In this document: one piece after another, positions 11,050-22,480 of the stretch
Layout of the letters: each line of letters begins with the position of its first letter
Numbering within the stretch: the first letter of the stretch is position 1
Source of the DNA: Brienomyrus brachyistius
Lineage: Eukaryota; Chordata; Actinopteri; Osteoglossiformes; Mormyridae
DNA: 64,000 bases
Assembly: GCF_023856365.1 (NCBI RefSeq)
Contig: NC_064550.1
Span: forward strand, 22,197,629-22,261,628
Reading direction: 5' to 3'
Position numbers and translations under genes: made by a program
Notes under the pieces: model-generated
Database searches by the model: none
Seen by the model: the letters and a program-made list of their open reading frames with translations, nothing else
What the model was told of the DNA's origin: nothing

Positions 11050-11820
11050 CCAGGAAAAATAAATTATTTTATTAGGAAAAGCTTAATATTTACATTCATG
11101 CAAACGCTTACGGCAGTCAACAGAAATGATAAGAACTACGATACCTCAGGTCTCTGCAGCGGGGACAGTGGAGAGAAAGTTTTCCCTGCACTTAGATGGG
11201 ACATGGCCCCTGTGTCAATAGTGGCGGTCTGAACATATAGGTCATGTTACCCATCATCATTCAATTATGGGACCTGTCCCCACGTAACGCTGCTCTGTGC
11301 ACACACACTGCTGGAGACGTAGAGGAGAAGTGCTTAAACGCCCCGTGTGGGATGCAGGCCGGACTGAACGGAAAGAAATGCAGTATAACAAATGTGATTT
11401 GTCCTCGAAGAAATGAAATTAAACCCAGAGCTATTGATGTATGAAGAAACAATGCAAAACCAAAGTTATAAGGCTGGACACATGGTTCTGTGGTCATCTA
11501 AGGGCATCCAGCTCTTGCACCCTAAACATTTTCCTCTGGGGGGAGCGACCACATGTTTAAAACGGTGCCAAATATGCACAGCAAAAAAGTTTGCATCTCT
11601 AGTCGTGTCTTTGGGATGGATTTTATTTGCATGGCAGTAAACTGGGACTGAAATTATTACAGCTCGAAGTTCAATGTTTTTTTTTTGGGAAAGGAAAAAT
11701 TTAATCATAAAGGATTTTTAAGTTATTTTGAGGTTGGGAAACATATTAATATAAATTTTGTTTGGGATGAATTGGACATATTTGCAGGAACAATGAAAAC
11801 CAAAAGTGAGAGTTTCTGCC
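11050..11820. other. Non-coding stretch, nothing recognised
   Basis: Moderately AT-rich with a perfect octamer ATTTGCAT at 11625-11632. No gene or repeat is supported. Confidence 0.5.
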
Positions 11821-11827
11821 ATTTAAC

Positions 11828-12090
11828 GGGGGGGGGGGGGGTATGTTTTTATTGTTTTCTGGTCTTATGATTTTCTTCTCTTTTTTGTTGTTTTGTTAAT
11901 GTATCATTTTGGTTCTGCAGGGGGGGGGGTTCCCGTTCCCTGAGGGCGGAGGTGACGCCAGTGGGGCTGATGCCGTTCGAGGTCTGGCGTAGGAGCCGGT
12001 GAGCATCCCTGCTAGAGATCGCTGACCGCAGGCGAAAGGCCTGTAGCTCAACTGACACAAAACGTCCCCCTCACCCCACCCCCCCTTTAG
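11828..12090. other. G tracts around an exon-like segment
   Basis: A G run at 11828-11841 is followed by a T-rich stretch ending in TTCTGCAG at 11913-11920. Then come a second G run and a 78-nt segment (11921-11998) that stays open in one frame, followed by GTGAGC. This resembles an internal exon but encodes nothing I know; see findings. Confidence 0.2.
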
Positions 12091-12099
12091 AACCAAGAA

Positions 12100-12990
12100 T
12101 TGCCCATTCTTTAGCTCCTAAAATTATACAGCTTTAACACTGAATTCTTGATACTTAACAGCAGGAATAAGAAACCATGTCATTTTGACAATTGTGACAT
12201 TCTGAAGCAAAACGTACCCATTAGTGATTTATCATAGAAATGATTTAATATAATGTATATTATTTTATGATTATATATATATACGATTTTATTATATATA
12301 TATTCTAGTCTGTTTTGGCCTTTGGATTTACAGCCCGAGTGAATGAAGAGTAGATATTCACTTCATATAATATTCAGCTGAATATGTAGGTATTTTTTCA
12401 CAGCAAAGCTTATGGAATGAATGATAAATACAGGAAACAATATCACCTTTCATACCTCCTTATCAAATATTTGAATAATACAATGGAACCTGATTTGTAA
12501 ATTGTTGAAATTAGATTAAAAGGGAGATTCTCAAATGAATAATTTATATGCATCTGAGATACAGTGTTAGTTGAATAAAGGTTTTTTTTTTTCCAGCACA
12601 CCGCCTGTGTGACTGTATACATATGTATGTGCATATGTATATATATTCCTAAATAATTCATTATAATCTGATAATGTAACAAATAAGTTGTTTTCATTAT
12701 TTGATACATTTTTGCATAGATACAATGAATGATTCAGATGTTTTTGAGAAATGTGTAAGTTTCATGTGACTGCTGTTCATTTAATGAATAATTGTTTGCA
12801 TTTATATATAATGTATAATTTGGAAACCAAGCCTACATTGAAATGCTTTTAATATAAAATATCTTTAATATAAAATGAAGACATTATTTATATTAATACC
12901 AATGGACTTAAGAAGTTGAATAATGCATATGATTTAACACTACCCATGTATCATTAAATATATATTTTTTGCTATATTATTAGTATGATC
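12100..12990. other. AT-rich non-coding region
   Basis: Very AT-rich sequence with TATATA runs at about 12272-12302 and 12635-12646. The low complexity gives no gene signal. It ends at the (AAT)n array. Confidence 0.6.

Positions 12991-13037
<47 letters not shown>
12991..13037 (+). repeat. (AAT)n microsatellite
   Basis: About 15.7 perfect copies of AAT. The long Asn and Tyr open frames across it are artefacts. Confidence 0.97.
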
Positions 13038-13039
<2 letters not shown>

Positions 13040-14110
13040 TAGTATCGTGGTCGTTGCTGTTTCATGATTCAGGTGGGATTCACTTTCCCTACGGCCCTTA
13101 CACCGAATGTAGTAGCAGTCTTCCCAGAAGATGTAACGGGGGTGTTGATGCATTGTGGATGTTATCCTCGACATGAAGACTAACTCACGCGTTTATGCTG
13201 CGACTGGAAGCGGCTGCTGCGTTTTTTGCAGCTCAGCTTTTCTCACTAAACTGCACGGATATAAACTGCCTTTCACTGTACCTGGTGTCTTCATGTCCTC
13301 TGTGAGCCGGACGGCGTCGGGGTTTAGCCTGGAAATTCCGTGCTTTGAGATGGCGAAGCCGGTGAACTTTTGATGCACGTTTTCTATTCTATTTTTTTTT
13401 GTTGTTGCTCATAATCGCGCTTAAATGTTGCGCCTGTTTAATTTGCAGACCGTCGTAGGCCGTGGGACTTTCTCCCAAGCTAAGACGGCCGAGGAGGCAC
13501 ACTTTTATGCGCCAACATATATTCTTATTTAAGCACGCTTAAGTATTAAGGCTTTTGCTCAAAATTTGTATTAAAATTATGCAGAAAAAAAACGTTTAGA
13601 ATTTTTTAGAAACAGCTTGCCATTTGAATTGTTTATGAAGATGCTTTAAATTCACGGGTAAATTAAGTTGCATTTTGGACATGTCCTTCATAATTTAACG
13701 TGCATTGCAGAGAGCTCAAACAAACAAACATTTTTCCTTGGTAACGTTCCCCAAAGTAAATGCGCATCTGAAATAGGCTGTTGCACCGCTAGATTACACA
13801 TTCAGTCTTTATTAACATAACGTGTGTACAATGCGGGTATACTGTCATTCAGTCTTTTATCGCCTGATCATTTTCAGACTTCAGCGTTCAGTGTCATTAG
13901 GACTGTCACCGTGCCAGTCGCATTCCCTGGTTTCCTGTCACACGGTTATTTCACAGAATCCTTAAAAGCTGTTTTCTATTCCCCTCCAAAACCACCAGCA
14001 CGGCATCTGCTCTTCGGAGCAAAACGAAGCGTGCATATGAAGACAGGTCGACAGATGCACAATTAAATTAATCAGCATACAGAATGATTACTGAATTAAA
14101 ACAAGCACGA
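13040..14110. other. Non-coding stretch, partly enhancer-like
   Basis: Balanced, repeat-free sequence with homeodomain-like and AT-rich segments, especially 13390-13760. No coding frame of credible length or composition and no transposable element is seen. Confidence 0.4.
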
Positions 14111-14114
14111 GTCG

Positions 14115-14360
14115 ATTTACGTCCATGCGCTCGCTCGCGGCGGAGGGGCGGAGGGAGCGCGCGGGCGCGCCTCTTACGCGCGTCGGTGCCCTTTGCAGGT
14201 TTGCTGTGATCGGGTCAGCGTTTACGCCGCTGCGCAGTGCCCTGCGACGCAGGATTACCTGAACCGTAACTTGCCGCTATTAGGAGCAACGACGCAGCGA
14301 AGTCCCAGAGCCGCGGCGCGAAAGCCCCCCGCTCTCCCAGCCGGCTGTTCCCCGCTCCAA
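14115..14360. promoter_or_regulatory. CpG-rich island-like patch
   Basis: A sharp rise in CpG density (CGCTCGCTCGCGGCGG and GCGCGCGGGCGCGCC near 14128-14172) stands out from AT-rich flanks. CpG-rich patches of this size in fish can be promoters or unmethylated regulatory islands. No TATA box or first exon can be assigned, so an orphan island is the modest call. Confidence 0.35.
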
Positions 14361-14514
14361 TACCAGCAGGACGCTGGATGCTGGAGAAATGTCGATGCTT
14401 TTATTCTGCCGGATGGTTTTATAGCTCTGTCTCCCTGACGCTCCTTGCCTGCCTGGCAATGTGCTGACACCAGGAACTCCTGAGGCAGGAAGAATTACTG
14501 TACAGCAGTGGGGA

Positions 14515-14945
14515 GCCTAAGTGATCAGCCTTTTATCTGATCAGCTGTGCAGTAGAGTCACTGGGGTTGATCATCAATTAATTGTATTTGCTTTATAGTA
14601 GAGCCTGTAGGGCTGATCACCTATTGCCTGATCCGCTGTACAACAGACTGTGAGGTTCATGACATCAGTGCACCTCACTTTCTGTAGGGCTGATCATCCT
14701 TTTCTCCAATCTGTTTCAGATTAGCCTCTCTGGGTTTATACAGCCTAATCCACAGACTTCCTGTATCTGCCCCCCTTTTTGCTGATTTGGGGGTGACTGT
14801 CCCCCCCCCCCTTTGCTGATTTGTTTTACATTGGGGTCTATGAGGTTAATTACCTTTCTGTCTACACCCCCCCCCCCCCCAGAATTCCCCTGATCTGCTG
14901 TGTCTCAGTGTCAGTGGGGTTGGTCTCCCACTCTTGTCACTTCCA
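14515..14945 (+). repeat. Degenerate tandem repeat, 'TGATCAGCTGT' family
   Basis: A phrase like 'CTGATCAGCTGTRCAGTAGAGT', 'GGGGTTGATCA', recurs with heavy divergence at about 14536, 14600, 14630, 14690 and again at 14890-14925. C tracts are inserted at 14799-14811 and 14866-14880. The period is irregular, roughly 60-70 bp. It looks like an old minisatellite that has decayed. Confidence 0.5.
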
Positions 14946-15039
14946 CAGGCAGGAGTTGTGGTTTGGTTCCCTGTGGCATTATTGAGCTTTCTTGGGCGAG
15001 CAGATGTGTTGTGAATTTCAGGTGCGAGCACAGATCAGG

Positions 15040-15850
15040 TGACCTCACCGTGTGACCCCCCCCCCCCCTCAGCCCCCATGGAGTATGGGCCTGGTGTTAG
15101 CTATTACGCTGTGTGTGTTTTTTTCCATCTGACTGTCTTTCTGAGCCCAAATTTCTTGCTGCAGAACATTCACACGACACATGCGTTTTAAGTGCCCCCA
15201 TATCGTTTGTAACTTTCTGAATATTTCCGCCGTGTCAGTTATTGGTTTTAATTTTCAGTGGGTATATTTTTAACCGCGTTAACCGGGCACTCAGCGACTT
15301 CAGAGCCTCCACACGCAGCTGTGGAAGGATGTACGTGATTCACAAAGTAATAAATACGGACTGTTAGTCTGATAAATTCAACTTTAAAGTGCTCCATTTA
15401 CTGTGTACAGTCGTGGTTAATATTTTTATAATTTACTGAATAATACATAAAAAATACTTATGGATTTCAAAGCTAATGTACTCTATTTATAAGATACATT
15501 ATGAGAGGTAAAGCCCCCCCTTTCTCTAGCCGCACCCTTCCCCATACCCCCCCCCCCCCCATACCCCCCACCCACCCCCACACCAAAAGCAGAGCTCATT
15601 AATCACACGGACCAGCTTCAGGGTTTACACCAGTGGGCCAAAAATACTCATCTGCTCCCATTTTTACCCAATGCCACCCTGCCTCTGCCGTGGCATCGGG
15701 AGGCCAAGTCCGGATTGGATCAGAAACAGAGTTGGGGTCTTTGTCTTCTATGGTAGCCGTACTTTGTCACGAGCCCTTTGGCTGATTAGAGGAAGCTCTG
15801 TTATTATACACTGATTTAGAACATTCTGGAAGGGTTGGATGGTGCAGGTA
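15040..15850. other. Non-coding stretch with C tracts
   Basis: C runs lie at 15056-15068 and 15547-15560. No gene or RNA is seen. The 15170-15500 part is AT-balanced and unremarkable. Confidence 0.5.
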
Positions 15851-15854
15851 TTGT

Positions 15855-16005
15855 TATTGTTGTCCATCCATCCATCCATCCATCCATCCATCCATCCATC
15901 CATCCATCCATCCAACCATCTTCTGCATCCTTACGGGATGCCAGTACATCGCATGACACACTCCCTGTCCCAGTTTCATGTAAGTCACATGTTTTCATGT
16001 CCTAC
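15855..16005 (+). repeat. Fish interspersed repeat with (ATCC)n head
   Basis: About 13 copies of ATCC (15862-15914) lead into 'ATCTTCTGCATCCTTACGGG' and 'CAGTACATCGCATGACACACTCCCTGTCCC'. This order resembles the GGAT/ATCC-headed interspersed repeat common in teleosts and present in longer form at 53.6 kb. The copy is truncated. Confidence 0.6.
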
Positions 16006-16019
16006 CTAATACTTTCATT

Positions 16020-16320
16020 AACGACAGGGTCAACCAGTTTTCCTGGGGCAATTAAGGCCCAAGAGCCCAAGGCATTTGAACCAGTGACCTTCTGATAATG
16101 GGCAGAGAGCCACACACACGCTCCTATAATACCCTTTCAGGATCGGCGGCGGTTCTTTATTTAACAAATCCTTTTATGCAAAGTGACTTATTCTGTAAGT
16201 TTTTTTGTATTTGCTGAATGACTGTTGTCGTGGATCCAGTAGCAGGTCCATTTTAGGTTTTGACCATATGACCTTCCGGTTACAGAGCCGTTTCTTCGCC
16301 TCTGCTGCGGGTCTCGCTGT
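16020..16320 (-). repeat. Reverse-strand SINE fragments
   Basis: 'GGCATTTGAACCAGTGACCTTCTGATAA' at about 16071-16099 is the inverted tRNA-like head. A second inverted set follows: a LINE2-like tail 'AATCCTTTTATGCAAAGTGAC' near 16166-16186 and a head-like 'GACCATATGACCTTCCGGTTACAGAGCC' near 16261-16288. This suggests two adjacent minus-strand copies, the second one quite eroded. Confidence 0.55.
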
Positions 16321-16329
16321 CCTCTTAGG

Positions 16330-18630
16330 ACGCATCAGGTCTGCGCGCACTTACTTTGAGCGGCAATTTTTCCCCTACTTATTATCTCCACCTGCCTCGA
16401 ACCCCTGAGTAAATAATCATAGTTAAAAAGGTGGTGTGTCTCAAGCCGGGGGGGCTTCAGGAAGTGGCAGCGTTTGAGGTGAGCTCCTGCCTGCCTAATT
16501 GCACTGAATCTCCTATCTGCTGCCTGCAGAAGACCCATTTGGAGAGGGCCGTTTGGAAGTACACCCCCACCAAAGGGGTGAACTGGCTCGGCTGACAGAC
16601 CCCCCCCCCCCCCCACCCCCAGTTCCACTGGCCCACATCCTTTCATGGTGTTTAGTTCTCAATCTTTCAAAAAGCCTTTAATCGCGTCCTGCCTGTTTCT
16701 GAGGTAAAATATAGTGACGTATATCCATGGTTGTGGGGTTATGAAGGGATGGGGGGGGGCTGCTGGGGGGGGGGTGAGAGTCTTCAGGTTCTCGGAGGCA
16801 GGTCGTCCCTAGAGGGAGCGCGGAGAAATGTGGGTACGTGACCATGCCCCCAGGGTCGGAGTGTGGCGTGTAATACATGTTCTGGTTGGATAGGTGTGTG
16901 GAGGTGTGGGGTGGGGGTGGGGGGGGTGTTTGGTTTGGGATGTGTTTCTAGGAAGCTGAAGAGGAATTAATGATCGGACTGGGAGGTAATTTATTTCCAG
17001 AGTCTGTTTATTTATTTATCTATATGTCTTTTTAATTATTATTTATTTATCCGGCCCTACAAAGCTGGACGGATTCCTTCTGGAGCCTTCCGGGAAACCC
17101 GAGCCGGGCAGGAAGTCTCCCTATCCCATGGCTGACTCAGGTGAAGCTTGACCATGGGGGTGGGGAAGGTGGGGGGCAGGCCAGGGCCTATTTTCCAGAG
17201 ACATCTTGGGGGGGGGAGACATGGGTTGCTCCATCACTGCTGTGACCCGTGGAGGCCTACCTCCAACGGGGGTGGGGTGACAGCGAGGTTCTCCTCACGT
17301 AGTGTAACCATTCACTTGCTGGCCTCCCTCTATCGCCGCCTGTCTCCTTACCCACTGGGGGAGCCTTTAGTCAAGTGTTCTGACTTCACCTGCATTTTTT
17401 TAGAGCCCCCCACTCTGAACGCCCATGCAGGGCGGTGTGAGAGGACAACGGGAGATGAAACTCACTTAAACTATCCCAAGAGCAGGCATGAAACATTTTT
17501 ACCATTGGTCGCTCTTAAAGTAATTACATTTATAAATAATTTGAGTATTTTAAAAACTGTAATTCTTCTCACTTTGATATGCTGCAAGCATTTAATTAAT
17601 GGATTCACCTTCTATATAAAATATATAAAGGCGTACACATACATAACACTGGGATGATCACACATGAGCTAGAGTCCTGGTATGGGGGAAATAATCGACC
17701 CCTCCCCCCCAAAAGAAATATTTGGGGTGCCTGTGAATACAGCCGTGGGGGGCGTGTGGCAGGGGCCATATGTGCTACCAGCTGCTTCCCGGTAAATTCC
17801 GCCCCGCTGACACTGTCAAGGCTCTAAGTGACAGCTATGAGGGGACTGACTGACACCTGCCTTGTCCAATCAGAATTAGCCGCAGGGCCTCAGGCAGGCT
17901 GCCATTTGCTGATTAGAATGTCGCGCAAGAGCCCAACTTGTGTTCAGGTTTCCCGCAATTCTTTGCTTTCCCATTTGTCAACCACAGATTACGATATTAC
18001 AATTTTTCCAATTGAAATGTTCTTACCCGGCTAGTTGTGGTGTCGATGTTTCTTTATCTGTGCATCTTCAGAGACTATGAAAGTTTGAGAGTAAAGAACG
18101 ACTGCATTTGGAAATGTTGGTGTTGGGGGTGTATTCGAAACAGTTATCCAAACCCCCCCCCATCCGTCGATGCACACCTGCCTCCCCAAGTAAAACACCA
18201 CCTTAATTACGGGAGGCTTCCCCCCCCCCCCCTTTGCAGCGGTAATCACGTAACGCGCATCTACATGTATAAATGCAGAACGAACCGGTTTCAAATTCAG
18301 CCAAGGCTTTCGTAACCAAAGGTGTGTGATCAACTTGGGGGGGTGGGGGGGGGGAGAAAAAAACCAGCATCAGCAGAAAGTTGTTTTTCTGTGGCCCGGA
18401 GATTCTATTTAAAGTGGGGGGAGGGACACATAGAGCAGGCAGGGTGGGTATGAGAGAGGAGCAAGCGGGAATGAGGGTGGGGGGGTGGGCATGGATTGCC
18501 TCTTGTTTTTTGGTTTGGCCGAGTAGCATAGGCGTGGATGGCGGTGGGCTGTGGTATTAATCTTCCTTGTCAGAGGAGCCCAGATGTAGAGTCCTTACAA
18601 CAGCAAACCTGGACTCAGCACTCTGGCAGA
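16330..18630. other. Non-coding stretch rich in G and C tracts
   Basis: G or C tracts occur at 16599-16618, 16750-16777, 16899-16927, 17206-17217, 18150-18160, 18220-18233, 18334-18354 and 18477-18486. A splice-acceptor-like site at 16529 precedes a 21-codon open stretch (see findings). No gene is supported. Confidence 0.5.
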
Positions 18631-18637
18631 GAGGCGG

Positions 18638-18638
<1 letters not shown>

Positions 18639-18668
<30 letters not shown>

Positions 18669-18733
18669 CGGGGGGGGGGGGGGGGGGGGGGTGGGGGGGG
18701 GGGGGGGGTGGGGGGGGGGGGGGGGGGGGGGGG
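18639..18733 (+). repeat. 95-nt near-pure poly-G tract
   Basis: A run of 95 nt is all G except C at 18669 and T at 18692 and 18709. It is the longest G tract in the window and creates spurious poly-Gly and poly-Pro frames. It should form G-quadruplex structures and block polymerases. Confidence 0.95.
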
Positions 18734-19127
18734 AACGTGAGCTGGGAGCGGCAGAGCGCCGGCGGAGAGGGCAGGAGGGACAACCACGCAGCAGATTAGC
18801 TAATGATATTACCCAGGAAGCTCATGAGCAAAGCCCAGTTGTAGCAATTAGCGGGAGTTTTTCTGCTTGGCCGTGGTGCTGTGCTCTGCCCTCCCCCGCC
18901 CCCCCATGGGAGGGCAGCTGGGTCACCCCCCCTGGCCGGCCTGCCTCCCGATGCCAAGTCACACGCCACCGTCCGGGTTAAACACGTGCTCTTGAAAAAA
19001 GGACAGCGGGAATCGCAGCGGTGATGCGGCAGCTCTGCTCACGGTGCCTGTTATTCCCGTTAATTGCAGACATGTGATTGGATGGATGGAGACCACATGG
19101 CACTCGCAGGTTTCAGTATGTGAACCA

Positions 19128-19231
<104 letters not shown>

Positions 19232-19289
19232 GCAGGACTGAATAGCATCCAAAGATTTAATGCTGCTTGATGCCTGTTAAGTTCTGCTG

Positions 19290-19610
19290 TATTTCTGCGC
19301 CCTTCCAGGCCGCCGCCGATCCTGAAAGGGTAAATTTCTCGGGGCGTTTCTGCAGTTGAGCTGTGAGCTCATGTATTCCTAATGCGCGCGGGCTGATGGG
19401 CGCCGTGGCCTGGCCGCCTGCTGCACGCCGCTTTATGAAAAAGCACCGCTTCCTCACTCTGACTTGTAATGATGCTGACGCATTTATTGCAGCGAGCTGC
19501 CAGTCGCAGAGCGCCGCGGCCTGCGTTGGAACTTTTGCCCTCCTTTGTTTACTTGCATCGGAAACGCTGCTGAGTGTCTGTGCGCACTTCTGGCTAGGCC
19601 GCTGAGGCCT
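19290..19610. promoter_or_regulatory. Candidate conserved non-coding element
   Basis: Repeat-free, CpG-containing sequence of high complexity follows directly on the ATCT array. It has 'TTTATGAAAAAGC', 'TTGTAATGATGCTGACG' and TTTGTTTAC (forkhead-type, about 19543-19551). It reads like an enhancer; this is inference. Confidence 0.28.
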
Positions 19611-19619
19611 AACCTGAGC

Positions 19620-20650
19620 ACTAATTTAGTCTCTAGTTGGAGACCAAGACTAGTCCTAAACTGGCTAATGTTGAGTTCTGAAAGTTGAGGTACACTGATC
19701 TCCCCAGGGCCAGGCCAAGACCCCCCCACCCCCACCCCCAGTGTCACTTTCACTTAGTGTCGCTGTAATGCCCCTCCCCCCCGTTGCCTGTTTTCGTCTG
19801 TGCTGATAGATCTGCCTGATTATCTGTTATCCTTCTCCCTGTTTTATTGTCTTCTGACAAGATGATTGATTGTAGCTTGATCTGTTTTTTCCCTTCATCC
19901 CTCACGATCCTGCCCCGTCCCCCGTTGCATTTTTCCGAATCTCGGAGCCGATTCCTGAACGTAGCATTTTTTATCACCGCTGTTTACGGCTGATTTTCGG
20001 AGGGAGTCGCTGTGTCCTTGATTGGGGGGCTTTGACCCCCTGTTTTACTCACTGCAGCTGCCTTTTTGCTGTTGATCTCCCGCCTCTGTCGCAGTCAGAA
20101 CCTTTGAAGCAGACATCTGTTGCCCAGCAATTACTATTTTATTTTAGTGAATTTTCACTTCTTCAGCCTCCCTGTTTATATTCATTGAAACGCAATTTCT
20201 GAGACATTAAAGGGGCTTTATTTCAATATGCCCCCCTCCCCCACTTTCTTTGTGAGACTTTACTAGCCCCCCCCCAAGATCCCATGGAGCAGCATTACCT
20301 TTGCCGACATGGACGACTGGTCCGGGCCCCTGGGCAGTGCAGAGGCACCTGAACACCTGAGCCCCCCCCCCCCCCCCTCGCTCCATCTCCCACCTTGTCT
20401 GTCCATCGCCCGCCCCCCTCTTCCCCCCCGCCGAAGGTTTCAAATTGTCCCTCCTCAGCTGTTTCTCCCGGCAGGCCCAGCAAGCACAGCCTACAAAGGT
20501 GAAAGTCTTCGGTAAACAAGGTTAAACAAAAGGTAACGGCCCCGCGATGAGAGAAGTAAATAATTAACCCCCGGAGCTGGCTGGCTGGCGTCACGCTCTG
20601 TGCTCCCCCACCCCCTCTAACCCACCCCCCTGCCCACCCCGCACCGTTTT
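19620..20650. other. Non-coding stretch with C tracts
   Basis: C-rich runs lie at 19722-19738, 20268-20276 and 20361-20377. Nothing coding or transposon-like is recognised. Confidence 0.5.
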
Positions 20651-20659
20651 TGATTCTGT

Positions 20660-20850
20660 GTAATATGAATTGCTCATCATATGGGACGAGACATGCGATT
20701 AGTCTCAATCCTGATAATGGCGTGTACGGCATCGCCGGGGGGGGACGCACTGCCAATTTACCCCGCGTGCAATCTGCCAAATGATTCGTGTTTACACGCC
20801 GCATCCCCGGAGGGGCATTTGTCACAACGCGACTTCTTACATTTCAATAA
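20660..20850. promoter_or_regulatory. Candidate conserved non-coding element
   Basis: A repeat-free block contains GCGATTAGTC and TCAATCCTGATAATGG homeodomain-type cores at about 20695-20720. Texture-based call only. Confidence 0.22.
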
Positions 20851-21320
20851 CGCGCTGGCTTCCAGGACGCAGCACCACTCCGCGTCCTGCCCCCCCCCCC
20901 CTGCATCCCCCCTCCTGCGTGGGCTGGGTCTCCACCGCTTCCGGGCCGCGGGAGGAGGGACACCCGCTTGCCCAAAAACGCCACGTGTGAATCAGACACG
21001 ACCACCAGCTCATCGGTGTACGGAACACACTACATTACACTTTGCGAAGGAAACATTTCCTGCTGCATGATATTATTCACGAACAGGCACTGGGGGGAGT
21101 ATATTCTCACAGATGTCAGTCCATCTGCATCATGTCATTTGCAGAGGTCAAAGGTCACTGGGCCCGTATGATCAATCGTGCGGTTACCTGGTGTTGTTGC
21201 CTTGCTGTGACATCCAGAAACCATGACAGTTGACCAGGGTGAGAATCAGGAGACCCTAAAGTAAAAGGGTCTGGCAGGTGTTTCAGCGAGGGGGATGTTG
21301 GAGTCAACTAAACCTCCATC

Positions 21321-21334
21321 CCACTAGGGGGCTC
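21321..21334 (+). promoter_or_regulatory. CTCF-like motif, forward
   Basis: CCACTAGGGGGCTC fits the CCACYAGGGGGCGC core with one position off beyond permitted variation. Binding is inferred. Confidence 0.45.
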
Positions 21335-21359
21335 CACCGCCGCGTGGAGGTGGATGCTA

Positions 21360-21690
21360 ATCTCTTAATTATATCGTGCCGAGGGTGCCTGGCGGCATGC
21401 GGGACGGGAGACTGATGGCCGCGGCGTTGCGGGATGATTTATAACTTACCCCCTCTTCCGCTTGACACCCTGCGAGTACCGCGCACCGGAGAGGCTGCCA
21501 CGTCCCGCCTCGATGCAATATTTCAAACTCCCATCGTCTGGGTCGGGCTTGACTGAGCGCCAGCGTGAGGAGTGGGCAGGGGAGCGGCCCACTCCCCCAC
21601 CCCCCCCACGCCGGCCCCCGCCCAAACCTTCTGTCTCGCCCACCATTAATCACCTCGGCCTAATTAACGGCCCAGTGTCTGCCTCACTCG
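21360..21690. promoter_or_regulatory. Candidate conserved non-coding element
   Basis: Homeodomain cores ATTAATC (21645-21651) and CTAATTAA (21660-21667) lie in a CpG-containing, repeat-poor stretch. 'CTAATCTCTTAATTATATCGTGCCG' type sequence at 21357-21381 adds another core. Proline-rich frames here look compositional. Confidence 0.25.
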
Positions 21691-22189
21691 GGGCGGCCAC
21701 AGCTGCTCGGGCCGCTGGGGGCCCGCCCTGTCCCGGCGCCAATCTGCACTTGCCATGTGCGTCGGAGGTTCGGATCCGCGAGCCTGGGGGCAAGGCAGGA
21801 GGTCAGACAAAAACAACACCGGCTTCGAGATACTCCCCCTCCTCCCCAAATGAGCTGCGGTTTGGGGATCCCATCAACTCGAATGGAGGGACACCTGGCG
21901 TTTAGGACAAATGGAGTGGACGGTTTTACAGGAGATGGGATGAGAACCTATACCATTTCGGTTGGGCTTTGCTGCTTAACAAATAAATCGTGAAGGTGAA
22001 ATATGGAAAGTAAATTTTTTTTTCATAAGCTAGAAGATCAACGATCCAGTGACCTACAGGTGTCTTGGATTGTGCGCCATCACCGGCTGGTAAGGGAGTT
22101 GAGCTGCAGATTCTTGCTGGGTTTTGCTAGGCCTGGGTGCTGACTTGCCGCGGTGATGACGGTCCATGCAGGTCTGTGTGTGCATGTGC

Positions 22190-22480
22190 ACGCCGTACCG
22201 CTTCCCAGGCGCGGTGATGTGGGCGGGCGGAGTGTGGCACCGAGGCCGGCTGTGAGAGCAGATGCCGGCTGCCGACGCCACCCCCCCCCGCCCGAGGGAA
22301 CACGGCCGCTGCACCATCTGCTGGCGCAGCACGGCCCCCGGCCCGGCGGTGCCACACACAGGCCACCGCGGGACGCCGGGCACGCGCTTCCGCCGCCGGA
22401 CCTGCCGTGCATCGCGCGCTTCATCTGTCTCCCAGCAGGGGGAGCCGGTACGCGGCGGAGGAGCCAGATAAATGAGGCGT
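22190..22480. promoter_or_regulatory. CpG-rich patch ending in a CTCF-like site
   Basis: GC- and CpG-dense sequence (about 22200-22420) carries several overlapping open frames on both strands, as expected for GC-rich DNA. No known protein is encoded. A CTCF-like motif sits at the right edge. It could be an orphan CpG island. Confidence 0.3.
22432..22445 (+). promoter_or_regulatory. CTCF-like motif, forward
   Basis: CCAGCAGGGGGAGC matches the degenerate CTCF core CCASYAGRKGGCR except A for C at position 12. It lies at the border of the CpG-rich patch. Confidence 0.45.

Noticed and set aside
18538..18981. Plus-strand frame rich in glycine and minus-strand frames rich in proline
   Set aside because: They cross the 95-nt G tract and are translation artefacts of poly-G/poly-C.
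21462..21905. Plus-strand proline-rich frame of 147 residues
   Set aside because: Composition-driven, lies over enhancer-like homeodomain sites, and has no family match.
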